NCBI RefSeq assembly: GCF_958405895.1
Contig: NZ_CATZAR010000002.1
Origin: Ralstonia thomasii
GTDB taxonomy: Bacteria; Pseudomonadota; Gammaproteobacteria; Burkholderiales; Burkholderiaceae
Length of the DNA: 64,000 nucleotides
Reading direction: 5' to 3' (one strand)
The number at the start of each line of letters is the position of its first letter. The stretch's first letter is position 1. The notes under the pieces are model-generated. The model was given only the letters and a program-made list of their open reading frames with translations. It did not search any database and was not told where the DNA came from. This document shows, piece after piece, positions 43,718 through 52,215 of this stretch. The translations under genes and the position numbers were made by a program.

Positions 43718-44194
43718 TCAATCCTGTTCGTGCGGACGCGCGAGCTTCACGTCGGCCCAGCAATTCGGGGTTTCGTACAGCACGAGCTTGGACAGGCGCA
43801 GATGGTGCCCGAACGCGTTGCGGAACACCGGCTCAAGAATATCGAACGCGACCTGCGCGAGATTCTCCACGGTGGGCACGTCGTTGAGCACAACGGTCTT
43901 GTGGCCGCCTTCCATGTCGTTCAGGAATTCAACCAGCTTGGTATCGCCGCGATAGACGAGGAACGCGTGGTCCCACAGGTCGACGAGGTGCTTGTTGGCG
44001 AGCTGCTTGACGTCGCCAAAGTCGAGGATCATGCCGTCGTCGGCAGCCTTGTCGTTATGCAGGACTTCGCCGGTGAGCGTGAGTTCGAGCTGATAGCGAT
44101 GCCCGTGCAGGTTGCGGCACTGGCCGGCATGGCCGGGGATGCGGTGGCCGGCGTCGAATTCGAGCCGGCGCGTAATGGAAACGGTCTTGGTCAT
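43718..44194 (-). CDS. queD: 6-carboxy-5,6,7,8-tetrahydropterin synthase QueD
   Basis: 158 residues. Zinc ligands in DAGHRIPGH and NLHGHRY, catalytic Cys in GQCRNLHG, and the C-terminal Glu in the NCWADV/LYETP region. It makes 6-carboxytetrahydropterin for queuosine synthesis. It is followed by tadA and preceded by queE (78-bp gap) on the same strand. Confidence 0.9.
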   Translation of the reverse strand: MTKTVSITRRLEFDAGHRIPGHAGQCRNLHGHRYQLELTLTGEVLHNDKAADDGMILDFGDVKQLANKHLVDLWDHAFLVYRGDTKLVEFLNDMEGGHKTVVLNDVPTVENLAQVAFDILEPVFRNAFGHHLRLSKLVLYETPNCWADVKLARPHEQD

Positions 44195-44272
44195 GGAGCA
44201 AGGTGGCGGCAGCGGGCGCCGCGAAACGGCTGGAACCGGCAGGAAACCGGGGACAAAGTGCTGCGGCCCGCC

Positions 44273-44911
44273 TTAGCGGATGCCCAGCATCTTATGGGTT
44301 TGCAGCGACAGGCGCCAGCGCGGACGGCGCTGGCACAGCTCAACGGCTGCCGCCGTATTCTGCCGGGCAAGCGGGCCGTCCATGGCCTGCAGGAAGAAAT
44401 GCTGGAAATCCAGCCGTTCGTATGCGTCGAGGTCCTGCCCGTCTTGCGGAATCACCACCTTCAGCTCGTCGCCGCGCGTGACGACCAGTTCGGAACCCAT
44501 CTTCGGGCTCACGCACACCCAGTCGATGCCTTCCGGCACGGCGATGGTGCCGTTGGTTTCGATGGCGATTTCGAAACCGCGTGCGTGCAGCGCGTCGATC
44601 AGCGGCTTGTCGAGTTGCAGCAGCGGTTCGCCGCCGGTGCAGATGACGAGCGGTTTGCCGCCCGTGGCGCTGGCCGGCCATTCGGCGGCAACGGTATCGG
44701 CGAGTGCCTCGGCGGTGGTGTATTTGCCGCCTTGCGTGCCGTCCGTGCCGACGAAGTCGGTGTCACAGAACTGGCAGACGGCGGTGGCGCGATCGGCTTC
44801 GCGCCCACTCCAGAGATTGCAGCCGGCAAAGCGGCAGAAGACAGCTGCGCGGCCGGTGTTGGCACCCTCGCCTTGCAGCGTGTAGAAGATTTCCTTGACG
44901 GCGTAAGTCAT
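44273..44911 (-). CDS. queE: 7-carboxy-7-deazaguanine synthase QueE
   Basis: 212 residues from the ATG at 44911 (MTYAVKEIFYTLQGEG). Radical SAM enzyme in which the usual CxxxCxxC is replaced by C-x14-C-x2-C (GCNLWSG...AVCQFCD), as described for Burkholderia QueE. TGGEPLLQ follows. It contracts 6-carboxytetrahydropterin to 7-carboxy-7-deazaguanine. It pairs with queD; no queC is visible in the window. Confidence 0.92.
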   Translation of the reverse strand: MTYAVKEIFYTLQGEGANTGRAAVFCRFAGCNLWSGREADRATAVCQFCDTDFVGTDGTQGGKYTTAEALADTVAAEWPASATGGKPLVICTGGEPLLQLDKPLIDALHARGFEIAIETNGTIAVPEGIDWVCVSPKMGSELVVTRGDELKVVIPQDGQDLDAYERLDFQHFFLQAMDGPLARQNTAAAVELCQRRPRWRLSLQTHKMLGIR

Positions 44912-45032
44912 GTCTGAACGGTGGCATTCACAGGAGAACGACGCAGAAGCGACGTATTTCCCGCGCAAACCGTACCAGTGCCCACTAGTGATTAACCCAA
45001 TATTGTTTCACAAATCGAGCTAGTGCGTCGCC

Positions 45033-45161
45033 CTATCCGCAGAAGGACGCCAGCGTCACAAAGGAAAGTGCGCCTTCCGGGGTCAGCCACGCCGCAAAGA
45101 TCAGGGCGGCGCCGGCCGCTGCCAGCGCCCAAGCCATCCATGTTTTGAACTGTGCGTTCAC
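45033..45161 (-). CDS. Small single-helix membrane protein coupled to the MFS gene (42 aa)
   Basis: 42 residues from the GTG at 45161, whose first two bases plus the next two form the TGA stop of the MFS gene (GTGA overlap). The peptide is one membrane helix (TWMAWALAAAGAALIFAAWL) followed by TPEGALSFVTLASFCG. Overlap with the upstream stop implies translational coupling. It could be a small transporter subunit. No known family recognised; a chance open frame is possible. Confidence 0.5.
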   Translation of the reverse strand: MNAQFKTWMAWALAAAGAALIFAAWLTPEGALSFVTLASFCG

Positions 45162-46375
45162 GCGGGTTGCGCCACCGGCGTACGCACGAGTTGGCGATCG
45201 TCGATCGGCCAGTGCAGCAGCGCGGCCACCACACCGAGCGCCATGGCGCCAAACCAGATCGCGTCGTAGGAATGCAGGTGGTCGTACACCACGCCGCCCA
45301 GCCACACGCCCAGGAACGCGCCGATCTGGTGACCAAGAAATACGAAGCCGAACAGCGTGCCGATGTAGCGCACCCCAAACACCTGCGACAGCAGCCCGTT
45401 GGTCAGCGGCACCGTCCCCAGCCACAGCAGGCCCATCACGATGGCAAACGCATACAGCGTTGCGGGCGACAGCGGGAGCAGGATAAACAGCGCAATCGCC
45501 GCCGTGCGAATCAGGTACAGCAACGACAGCAGATACTTGCGCCGGAACAGCCCGCCCAGCGCGCCGCAGTAATACGTGCCGACGATGTTGGCGGCCGCAA
45601 TCAGTGCCAGCGCGACCATGCCGTGGCGGCCGGTGAGCCCCTTGTCGAGCAGATACGCCGGCATGTGCGCACCGATAAAGGCGAGCTGGAATCCGCACGT
45701 CAGGAACCCGAGATTCAGCAGCCAAAAACCGCGGTGGGCAAAGGCCTCGCGGATGGCCGAACCCATGCTTTGCTGCGCCTGCTGCGCGGCGGCAGCCGAT
45801 GTTCTCTCGCGCAGCGGCGCGGTCAGCGGCAAGAAGATCGCCATGACCACCGCCATGACGACCAGCGCCGTCACCCAGCCGACCGTACTCAGCAAGCCCT
45901 GCGCCGTCGGCACCATCACGAACTGGCCGACACCGCCCACCGCGCCCGCCACGCCCAGCGCCCAGCTGCGCCGCTCGGGCGGCGTCAATCGGCTGATCGC
46001 GCCATACACGACGCCGAACGACGTGCCTGACAGCCCGAGCCCGATCAGCCCGCCCGCCGACAGCGTGAAGCCCAGCGGCGTGCCAGCATGGGCCATCAGC
46101 AGCAACCCAAGCGCATAGACCACGATGCCGGCAACGACCACCTTGGCCGCGCCGTAGCGGTCGGCCAGCATGCCCGCAAATGGCTGTGCCGCGCCCCAGA
46201 TGAGGTTTTGTAACGCAATCGCCAGTCCGAACGTTTCGCGTGTCCAGCCATGGCCCATCGTGACGGGCACGAGGAATAGGCCTTGCACGTGCCGAATGCC
46301 CAGCGCCACGCCGATCACCGCCCCGCCGGCCAATACCGGCAACCAGGGCGATTGCGTGAAAGATTTCGATGTCAT
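45158..46375 (-). CDS. MFS transporter (CynX/OxlT-like)
   Basis: 405 residues, 12 helices, with the loop signature GMLADRYGAAKV (about 65-76). The family pattern (IRHVQGLFLVPVTMGHGWTRETFGLAIALQ at the start, interrupted here for length) is that of oxalate/formate-antiporter-like carriers. Substrate unknown. A LysR gene is divergent with a strong 11-bp dyad in the 148-bp gap. I use the ATG at 46375; the frame continues upstream but has no family similarity. Confidence 0.82.
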   Translation of the reverse strand: MTSKSFTQSPWLPVLAGGAVIGVALGIRHVQGLFLVPVTMGHGWTRETFGLAIALQNLIWGAAQPFAGMLADRYGAAKVVVAGIVVYALGLLLMAHAGTPLGFTLSAGGLIGLGLSGTSFGVVYGAISRLTPPERRSWALGVAGAVGGVGQFVMVPTAQGLLSTVGWVTALVVMAVVMAIFLPLTAPLRERTSAAAAQQAQQSMGSAIREAFAHRGFWLLNLGFLTCGFQLAFIGAHMPAYLLDKGLTGRHGMVALALIAAANIVGTYYCGALGGLFRRKYLLSLLYLIRTAAIALFILLPLSPATLYAFAIVMGLLWLGTVPLTNGLLSQVFGVRYIGTLFGFVFLGHQIGAFLGVWLGGVVYDHLHSYDAIWFGAMALGVVAALLHWPIDDRQLVRTPVAQPA

Positions 46376-46398
46376 GAGCGTTTTTCTCCGGTGTGACT

Positions 46399-46447
46399 GA
46401 CATTCCAGCTTCGCAAGCGTACCGAATGCGCGTTGGGCTGGAATGTC
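46399..46447. promoter_or_regulatory. Perfect 11-bp inverted repeat in divergent promoter region
   Basis: GACATTCCAGC (46399-46409) pairs exactly with GCTGGAATGTC (46437-46447) across 27 bases. It sits between the MFS gene and the LysR gene, and its size fits two half-sites for a LysR tetramer. The regulator assignment is inference. Confidence 0.55.
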
Positions 46448-46523
46448 GCCTGATGGCTTATTAAACTTCGCCCTACCCGGCTTCTCAATTGATCTTTGAG
46501 AACGCCTTGCATGAGGAAAACGC

Positions 46524-47468
46524 ATGTTGACTCCCCTGGTTCGGTTGGCCTCCCTGGACTTGCTGCGCGGCTTCGTGGCGGTGGGCCGGCGCATGAGCAT
46601 CACGCTCGCGGCCGATGATCTGTGTCTGACGCAATCCGCCGTAAGCCGCCAGGTGTCGGCGCTCGAAGAGGCGCTGGGCGTGAAACTGCTGGTGCGCGGG
46701 CACCGCTCGATCGCGTTCACGCCCGAGGGAGAACGCCTGTTCCGCAGCGCTGACAGCGCCGTGCAGCAGTTGCAGGACGCCATCGGGGCCATCCGCGTGG
46801 CGGCCGAACGCCGGCCAGTCACGATCACGGCCAGCATCGGCGTCACCGGCTTGTGGCTGCTGCCGCGCCTGGCGCGCTTCCAGCTGCAGTACCCCGACAT
46901 CGACGTGCGCGTGGCCACCAACAACCGCCTCGTCGACCTGAAGAACGAGGGCATCGAGCTTGCCATCCGGTATTGCCCACCGAGCGATGCACCGCCCGGT
47001 GCAATCCGGCTGTTTGGGGAAACCGTTGCGCCGGTCGCGCATCCGTCGCTGGGGCTGCGCTCGCTGGATTCCGCCGAGGCGCTTGCCGGCCTGACGCTGC
47101 TCGACTTTGACGACCGCGACCTGCGCCGCCCCTGGCTCCAATGGACCGACTGGCTGGCCGCCGCCGGATGGAGCCACGCCAAGCCGCGCACCGTGCTGCG
47201 CTTCAACCAGCACGACCAGATCATCCATGCGGCGGTGGCCGGCCAGGGCATCGCGCTGGGCCGTCTGGAGTTGATCGCGCCGCTGCTGGCCGACGGCCGC
47301 TTGGTCACCGTACCGACCATCGCCCCCGGCGTGCGCAATACGCATGCGTACTGGTTGATCCAATCCGAGCCGAACCCGCGCCGCGACGTGCGCGATGTGG
47401 CTGCCTGGATCTGCTCGGAAGCTGCAACTCAGGCTACGCATGCGTCCGGCGCATCCGAACTTGCATGA
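46524..47468 (+). CDS. LysR-family regulator (GcvA-like)
   Basis: 314 residues. Helix-turn-helix LLRGFVAVGRRMSITLAADDL (interrupted here by context; about 14-34) with SAVSRQVSALEE. Effector domain of the GcvA type, with LKNEGIELAIRY (about 135-146). It probably regulates the divergent MFS gene through the dyad at 46399-46447, and might also control the downstream 47534 gene (65-bp gap, same strand). Confidence 0.85.
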   Translation: MLTPLVRLASLDLLRGFVAVGRRMSITLAADDLCLTQSAVSRQVSALEEALGVKLLVRGHRSIAFTPEGERLFRSADSAVQQLQDAIGAIRVAAERRPVTITASIGVTGLWLLPRLARFQLQYPDIDVRVATNNRLVDLKNEGIELAIRYCPPSDAPPGAIRLFGETVAPVAHPSLGLRSLDSAEALAGLTLLDFDDRDLRRPWLQWTDWLAAAGWSHAKPRTVLRFNQHDQIIHAAVAGQGIALGRLELIAPLLADGRLVTVPTIAPGVRNTHAYWLIQSEPNPRRDVRDVAAWICSEAATQATHASGASELA

Positions 47469-47533
47469 AAGGCGTTTGAGCCCACAGGGCGGTCCACGTG
47501 TAATGCCGCCAACGACACCCCGTTGGAGGCCGC

Positions 47534-48232
47534 ATGGACACCCTCGCCCGACCGCAGACAGCCCCCCGGCCTGCCGCATACAACGCCACGTGGGAAGCGC
47601 TCGTCCCCGCGCCCACCGTCGAGTTCTGGTTCGACTTCGCGAGCAATTACAGCTACCCGAGTGTGATGCGCATCGAGGCCGCCGCGGTGCAACACGGTGT
47701 GCGCGTGGTGTGGAAGCCGTTCCTGCTCGGGCCGAGCTTCCAGTCGCTCGGCTGGGCCAGTTCGCCGTTTGTGCTGCAACGGGCCAAAGGGCACTACGTC
47801 TGGCAAGACATGGCGCGCGAATGCGCTAAACACGGTTTGCCGTGGACGCAGCCGAGCACGTTTCCACGTGCGTCCGTCCTGCCGCTGCGTGTGGCGCTGC
47901 TCGGTGCAGACGCGCCGTGGGTCGGTGCCTTCTGCCAACGCATCATGCTGCGCAATTTCGCGCAGGACCGCGACATCCACACGCCTGACGCCGTGGCAGA
48001 AGAACTGACGGCGCTCGGCTTGCCGGTCGACGCCATCCTCGCTCAGGCACAGTCCGACGCAAGCAGGCTAGGCCTGCGCGAGCAAACGCACGCCGCGCAG
48101 ATTCGTGGCATCTTTGGCGCTCCCACGTTCTTTGTCGGCGACGCGATGTTCTGGGGCAACGACCGCCTGGACGATGCGCTCGCCTGCGCCGTAGCATTGC
48201 AGTCCAATCCTGGTTCATATCACAGCGGATAA
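47534..48232 (+). CDS. 2-hydroxychromene-2-carboxylate isomerase-like (DsbA fold)
   Basis: 232 residues. FWFDFASNYSYPS (about 32-44) is the glutathione-binding start of the HCCA isomerase/kappa-GST family; the catalytic Ser position is kept, with no CxxC. FGAPTFFVGDAMFWGNDRL near the C-terminus matches the family. It may isomerise an aromatic breakdown product or conjugate glutathione. The next gene starts 3 bp after its stop. Confidence 0.82.
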   Translation: MDTLARPQTAPRPAAYNATWEALVPAPTVEFWFDFASNYSYPSVMRIEAAAVQHGVRVVWKPFLLGPSFQSLGWASSPFVLQRAKGHYVWQDMARECAKHGLPWTQPSTFPRASVLPLRVALLGADAPWVGAFCQRIMLRNFAQDRDIHTPDAVAEELTALGLPVDAILAQAQSDASRLGLREQTHAAQIRGIFGAPTFFVGDAMFWGNDRLDDALACAVALQSNPGSYHSG

Positions 48233-48235
48233 CCC

Positions 48236-49063
48236 ATGCCGACCCAGATCGAAAAAGCTCGTGCCTTCCGCGTACTGCACGAACGCAGCGGCACCTTCGT
48301 GATCCCCAACCCGTGGGACCCGGGATCGGCTCGGCTATTGGCATCACTCGGCTTCGAAGCATTGACCAGCACCAGCGCGGGCTTCGCGTTCTCGCGCGGG
48401 CTGCCTGACTATGGCGTTGCCCGCGACACCATCCTCGCGCACGTGGCCGATCTGGCGGCCGCCACGGACGTGCCCATGGCTGCCGACCTGGAAAACGGCT
48501 TTGGCGATGGGCCGGAAACGGTGGCCGAGACGATCCGCCTGGCAGGCGCCACCGGCATCGTCGGCGGCTCGATTGAAGATGCAACGGGCCGCGCAGATGC
48601 GCCCATCTATTCCCTGGAAGCTTCGGTCGACCGTGTGCGCGCGGCGGTGGAGGCTGCGCGGTCGCTGCCGTTTCCGTTCACGCTCACCGCACGTGCCGAG
48701 AACCACCTGCACGGCCGCAACGACCTGGCCGACACGATCCGCCGCCTGCAGGCTTTTCAGGACGCCGGCGCCGACGTGCTGTACGCCCCCGGCCTGAAAA
48801 CGCGCGACGAGATCGCCACCGTGCTGCGCGAGATCGACCGCCCGCTCAACGTGCTGATGGGCTTCGCCGACGGCAACCTGAGCGTGGCAGAACTGACGGA
48901 ATTGGGCGTCAAGCGCATCAGCGTGGGCGCCACGCTGGCACGTGTGGCCATGGGTGCGTTCCAGCGTGCAGCGGAAGAACTGCGCACCGCCGGGACGTTC
49001 AACTTTGCGCGCGATGCCGCCAGCGGAGCCAAGCTCAACGGCCTCTTTGCGCCGTTCGCCTGA
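48236..49063 (+). CDS. Isocitrate lyase/PEP mutase superfamily protein
   Basis: 275 residues. Family features are IPNPWDPGSARLL (about 23-35), ADLENGFGDGPE (about 82-93) and GGSIEDATG. It is a C-C lyase/mutase of the 2-methylisocitrate lyase or oxaloacetate decarboxylase branch, probably Mg2+-dependent. The classic catalytic Cys loop KKCGH is not seen, so isocitrate lyase itself is unlikely. Operonic with the gene upstream (3 bp). Confidence 0.82.
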   Translation: MPTQIEKARAFRVLHERSGTFVIPNPWDPGSARLLASLGFEALTSTSAGFAFSRGLPDYGVARDTILAHVADLAAATDVPMAADLENGFGDGPETVAETIRLAGATGIVGGSIEDATGRADAPIYSLEASVDRVRAAVEAARSLPFPFTLTARAENHLHGRNDLADTIRRLQAFQDAGADVLYAPGLKTRDEIATVLREIDRPLNVLMGFADGNLSVAELTELGVKRISVGATLARVAMGAFQRAAEELRTAGTFNFARDAASGAKLNGLFAPFA

Positions 49064-49092
49064 CGCTTGCCGCCGGGCAATCGCAACCAATC

Positions 49093-50304
49093 TTGGCATC
49101 CCCTCCAACCGACACCAAGCCGCCCGGCGGCCTGCGCCAGATGCCCGCCGGCATCTGGGTGCTCGGCTGCGTCAGCCTGCTGATGGACATCGCTTCCGAG
49201 ATGATCCACAGCCTGCTGCCGTTGTTCATGGTGTCGGTGCTGGGCGCCAGTGCGCTGTCAGTCGGGTTGATCGAGGGCCTGGGCGAATCGACTGCGCTCA
49301 TCGTCAAGATCTTCTCCGGCACGCTGAGCGACTACCTTGGCAAGCGCAAGGGCCTGGCGGTGTTCGGCTATGCGCTGGGCGCGCTGTCCAAACCTCTGTT
49401 CGCCATCGCGTCCACGGCCGGCATTGTGCTGACAGCGCGCCTGCTCGACCGCGTCGGCAAGGGCATCCGCGGGGCGCCGCGTGATGCGTTGGTCGCCGAC
49501 ATTGCCCCGCCTGCGCTGCGCGGCGCGGCTTTCGGGCTGCGGCAGTCGCTCGATACCGTGGGTGCGTTTCTGGGGCCGCTCCTGGCCGTCGGGCTGATGC
49601 TGCTCTGGGCCAATGACTTTCGTGCCGTGTTCTGGGTGGCCGTCGTGCCGGGGCTGCTCTCTGTTGCGCTGCTGATGTTCGGCCTGCGCGAGCCGCAAAC
49701 CCACAACGGCGCCCACCGCACCAACCCGATCCGCCGCGACAACCTGCAGCGGTTGAACAGCGCGTACTGGTGGGTGGTGATGATCGGCGCGGTCTTCACG
49801 CTCGCACGGTTCTCCGAAGCGTTCCTGGTCCTGCGGGCACAGCAAGGCGGCATTCCAGTCGCGCTGGTGCCGCTGGTCATGGTGGCGATGAACGTCGTCT
49901 ATGCACTCGCGGCATATCCGTTCGGCAAGCTCTCAGACCGCATGAGCCACACGAAGCTGCTCGCGCTTGGGCTGGTGGTGCTGATTGCCGCCGATGTGGT
50001 GCTTGGCCTGTCCGCTCACTGGAGCGTGGTCATCGCAGGCGTGGCGCTGTGGGGCGTGCACATGGGCATCACGCAGGGCTTGCTGGCAACCATGGTCGCC
50101 GACACCGCACCGGCCGACTTGCGCGGCACCGCTTACGGCGTGTTCAACCTGGTGAGCGGACTGGCGATGTTGGCCGCCAGCGTTCTGGCGGGCTTGTTGT
50201 GGGACAAGCTCGGCGCAGCCGCAACGTTCCACGCGGGGGTGGTGTTCTGCGTGCTGGCGCTTGGCATGTTGGCCATGCGAGGGAAGGCTTCCGGGATCAC
50301 GTAA
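49093..50304 (+). CDS. MFS transporter
   Basis: 403 residues from the TTG at 49093; an ATG 16 codons later (49141) is an alternative and neither has a strong ribosome site. Twelve helices, loop signature GTLSDYLGKRKG (about 76-87) and RLLDRVGKGIRGAPRDALVAD (shortened here), a pattern of the FsR/fosmidomycin-resistance-like MFS group. Exporter of unknown substrate. Downstream of the PEP mutase-fold gene by 29 bp. Its 3' end overlaps the convergent LysR gene by 8 bp. Confidence 0.78.
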   Translation: MASPPTDTKPPGGLRQMPAGIWVLGCVSLLMDIASEMIHSLLPLFMVSVLGASALSVGLIEGLGESTALIVKIFSGTLSDYLGKRKGLAVFGYALGALSKPLFAIASTAGIVLTARLLDRVGKGIRGAPRDALVADIAPPALRGAAFGLRQSLDTVGAFLGPLLAVGLMLLWANDFRAVFWVAVVPGLLSVALLMFGLREPQTHNGAHRTNPIRRDNLQRLNSAYWWVVMIGAVFTLARFSEAFLVLRAQQGGIPVALVPLVMVAMNVVYALAAYPFGKLSDRMSHTKLLALGLVVLIAADVVLGLSAHWSVVIAGVALWGVHMGITQGLLATMVADTAPADLRGTAYGVFNLVSGLAMLAASVLAGLLWDKLGAAATFHAGVVFCVLALGMLAMRGKASGIT

Positions 50305-51199
50305 CGTTCGGCTGCACCCTAAACCAGTCCACCAGAAAATCCAGCATGGCCCGCAGCGCCGACGGCATCTGCCTGCGCGAGCTGTACACGCCGTGAATGC
50401 CCAGCGCCTGCGGCACGTAGTCAGGCAACAAACGCACGAGTTGCCCGCTGGCGATCAGCGGCGCGGCAGCAAACACCGGCTGCAACGCAATCCCCGCGCC
50501 CTCTCGCGCCGCTGCCAGCAACACCATCGATTCATTCGCGCTGAGATTGCCGCCCACCGGCACGTCCGTCGGCGCACCCGTCTTCGCCTCGGTGAACTTC
50601 CACAGGCTTTTGCCGAAGTACGAATACGTCAGGCAGTTGTGAACGGCCAGGTCTTGTACGCGACGCGGCGTGCCATGCGCGGCCAGGTAAGACGGCGCCG
50701 CCACCACGACCGATTCGCACATGCCCAGCGGCCGCGCGATCAGGTTCGGGTCAAGATCGTTGGTAATGCGCACGGCCAGGTCGATGCGCTCTTCCACGAG
50801 GTTGATAGTGCGGTTATCGACTACCAGATCGACCGCCGTTTGCGGATAGCGCCGCAGGTAGGCCGTCACCGCCGCGCTCAACGTCTGCTGCGCCAGGGAC
50901 TGCGCGCAGGCAATGCGCAGTAGCCCGCGCGGCGTATCGGCTTCAGGGCCTTCTGACACGGCCATCTGCGAAGCGATTTCCAGCATCTGGCGGCAGCGTG
51001 CAAGCGTGGCCTCGCCGGCGGGTGTCAGGCCGATGCGGCGCGTGGTCCGATGCAGCAGCCGCGCGCCGGACCATGCCTCCATTTGTGCCAGATAACGCGT
51101 GACCATCGCGCGCGACATGTCGAGCCCTTCGGCGGCCGCACTCAGGCTGCCGTGCTCGACGATCGCCACGAACACCTCGGCTGACGTAATGCGATCCAT
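50297..51199 (-). CDS. LysR-family transcriptional regulator
   Basis: 300 residues. The N-terminal helix-turn-helix (SAEVFVAIVEHGSLSAAAEG, then AMVTRYLAQME) and effector domain fit the CrgA-like LysR group. Divergent from the metallo-beta-lactamase-fold gene with a 109-bp gap that contains TTGATC-G-GATCAA (51245-51257), so it probably controls that gene. Confidence 0.86.
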   Translation of the reverse strand: MDRITSAEVFVAIVEHGSLSAAAEGLDMSRAMVTRYLAQMEAWSGARLLHRTTRRIGLTPAGEATLARCRQMLEIASQMAVSEGPEADTPRGLLRIACAQSLAQQTLSAAVTAYLRRYPQTAVDLVVDNRTINLVEERIDLAVRITNDLDPNLIARPLGMCESVVVAAPSYLAAHGTPRRVQDLAVHNCLTYSYFGKSLWKFTEAKTGAPTDVPVGGNLSANESMVLLAAAREGAGIALQPVFAAAPLIASGQLVRLLPDYVPQALGIHGVYSSRRQMPSALRAMLDFLVDWFRVQPNVT

Positions 51200-51244
51200 A
51201 TTTGATCGATTGGCGAAACAAATATGCGCATCATAGGTGGTTTT

Positions 51245-51257
51245 TTGATCGGATCAA
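51245..51257. promoter_or_regulatory. Palindrome in the LysR/MBL-fold divergent gap
   Basis: TTGATC-G-GATCAA is perfect over 13 bp and lies 46-58 bp upstream of the LysR start and 52-64 bp upstream of the other start. Candidate operator. Confidence 0.4.
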
Positions 51258-51308
51258 GCAACCTACAGTAGCGGCTTCGCAGAAATCACATCCGCCTGGA
51301 GAACCCCG

Positions 51309-52190
51309 ATGTCCCTGCTCCGCACCTTGCTTGCCGCCGGCCTCGTCAGCGCCGGCCTTGTTGCCCACGCTGCCGCACCCGCGCCATTACATCTCGAGGT
51401 CTACAATCCCGGCGCCAAGGGCGTCTTCCCCGTGTCGTCGGAAATCATCACCGGCGCACACGAGGCGATCCTGATCGACGCGCAGTTCCAGCGCAGCGAT
51501 GCGGAAGCCCTCGTGCAGAAACTCAAGGCCAGCGGCAAGACGCTCACCACGGTCTACATCAGCCAGAGCGATCCGGATTATTACTTCGGGCTGGATGTCT
51601 TCCGCGCGGCCTTCCCGAAAGCGAAGATCGTGGCCACACCGCAGACCGTGGCCGCCATCAAGGCTTCGATGAACGGCAAGCTCGCCTATTGGGGCCCGAT
51701 CCTGAAGGACAACGCGCCCAAGGCGCTCGTGCTGCCCGATGTGCTGCACGCCGACCACCTGGCGCTGGAAGGCCGCACCATCGAGATCAAGGGACTGAAC
51801 GGCCCGGACGCGGCACGCACGTATCTGTGGATTCCGTCGATCAAGACCGTGGCCGGCGGCGTGGTGGTCAACAGCGGCGACCACGTTTGGGTGGCCGACA
51901 CGCAGACGCGCGAATCGCGCCTGGGCTGGTTGCAGACGCTGGACAACATCACAGCGCTCAAGCCGACGACCGTGGTGCCTGGTCACTTCACGGGTGCAAT
52001 GCCAAAGGGGCTGGACGCGGTACGCTTTACCGCGGATTACCTGAAAACCTTCGAGGTACAGGCCGCCAAGGCCAACAATTCGGCAGAGCTGATCCAGGCG
52101 ATGAACGCGGCCTATCCAACGCTGGCCGGCGATGCATCGCTGGAGCTGAGCGCCAAGGTCATCAAGGGCGAAATGAAGTGGCCGCAGTAA
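51309..52190 (+). CDS. Exported metallo-beta-lactamase-fold protein with altered metal motif
   Basis: 293 residues with a signal peptide (cleavage after AHA, about residue 21). The fold is MBL (SSEIITGAHEAILIDAQF; later VVPGHFTG with a retained His). Where hydrolases have HxHxDH, this protein reads Q86-S-D88-P-D90-Y91 (ISQSDPDYYFG), so most first-site ligands are missing or changed. It may bind another metal or none. It follows the divergent LysR gene and is followed 25 bp later by a DsbA-family gene. Confidence 0.78.
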   Translation: MSLLRTLLAAGLVSAGLVAHAAAPAPLHLEVYNPGAKGVFPVSSEIITGAHEAILIDAQFQRSDAEALVQKLKASGKTLTTVYISQSDPDYYFGLDVFRAAFPKAKIVATPQTVAAIKASMNGKLAYWGPILKDNAPKALVLPDVLHADHLALEGRTIEIKGLNGPDAARTYLWIPSIKTVAGGVVVNSGDHVWVADTQTRESRLGWLQTLDNITALKPTTVVPGHFTGAMPKGLDAVRFTADYLKTFEVQAAKANNSAELIQAMNAAYPTLAGDASLELSAKVIKGEMKWPQ

Positions 52191-52215
52191 GCTGGTCTGC
52201 AACCTGGAAATCGAC

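Noticed and set aside
45158..47338. 726-codon frame that would extend the MFS protein by about 320 residues
   Set aside because: The extension is antisense to the LysR gene and has no similarity to carriers. The MFS family starts at 46375.
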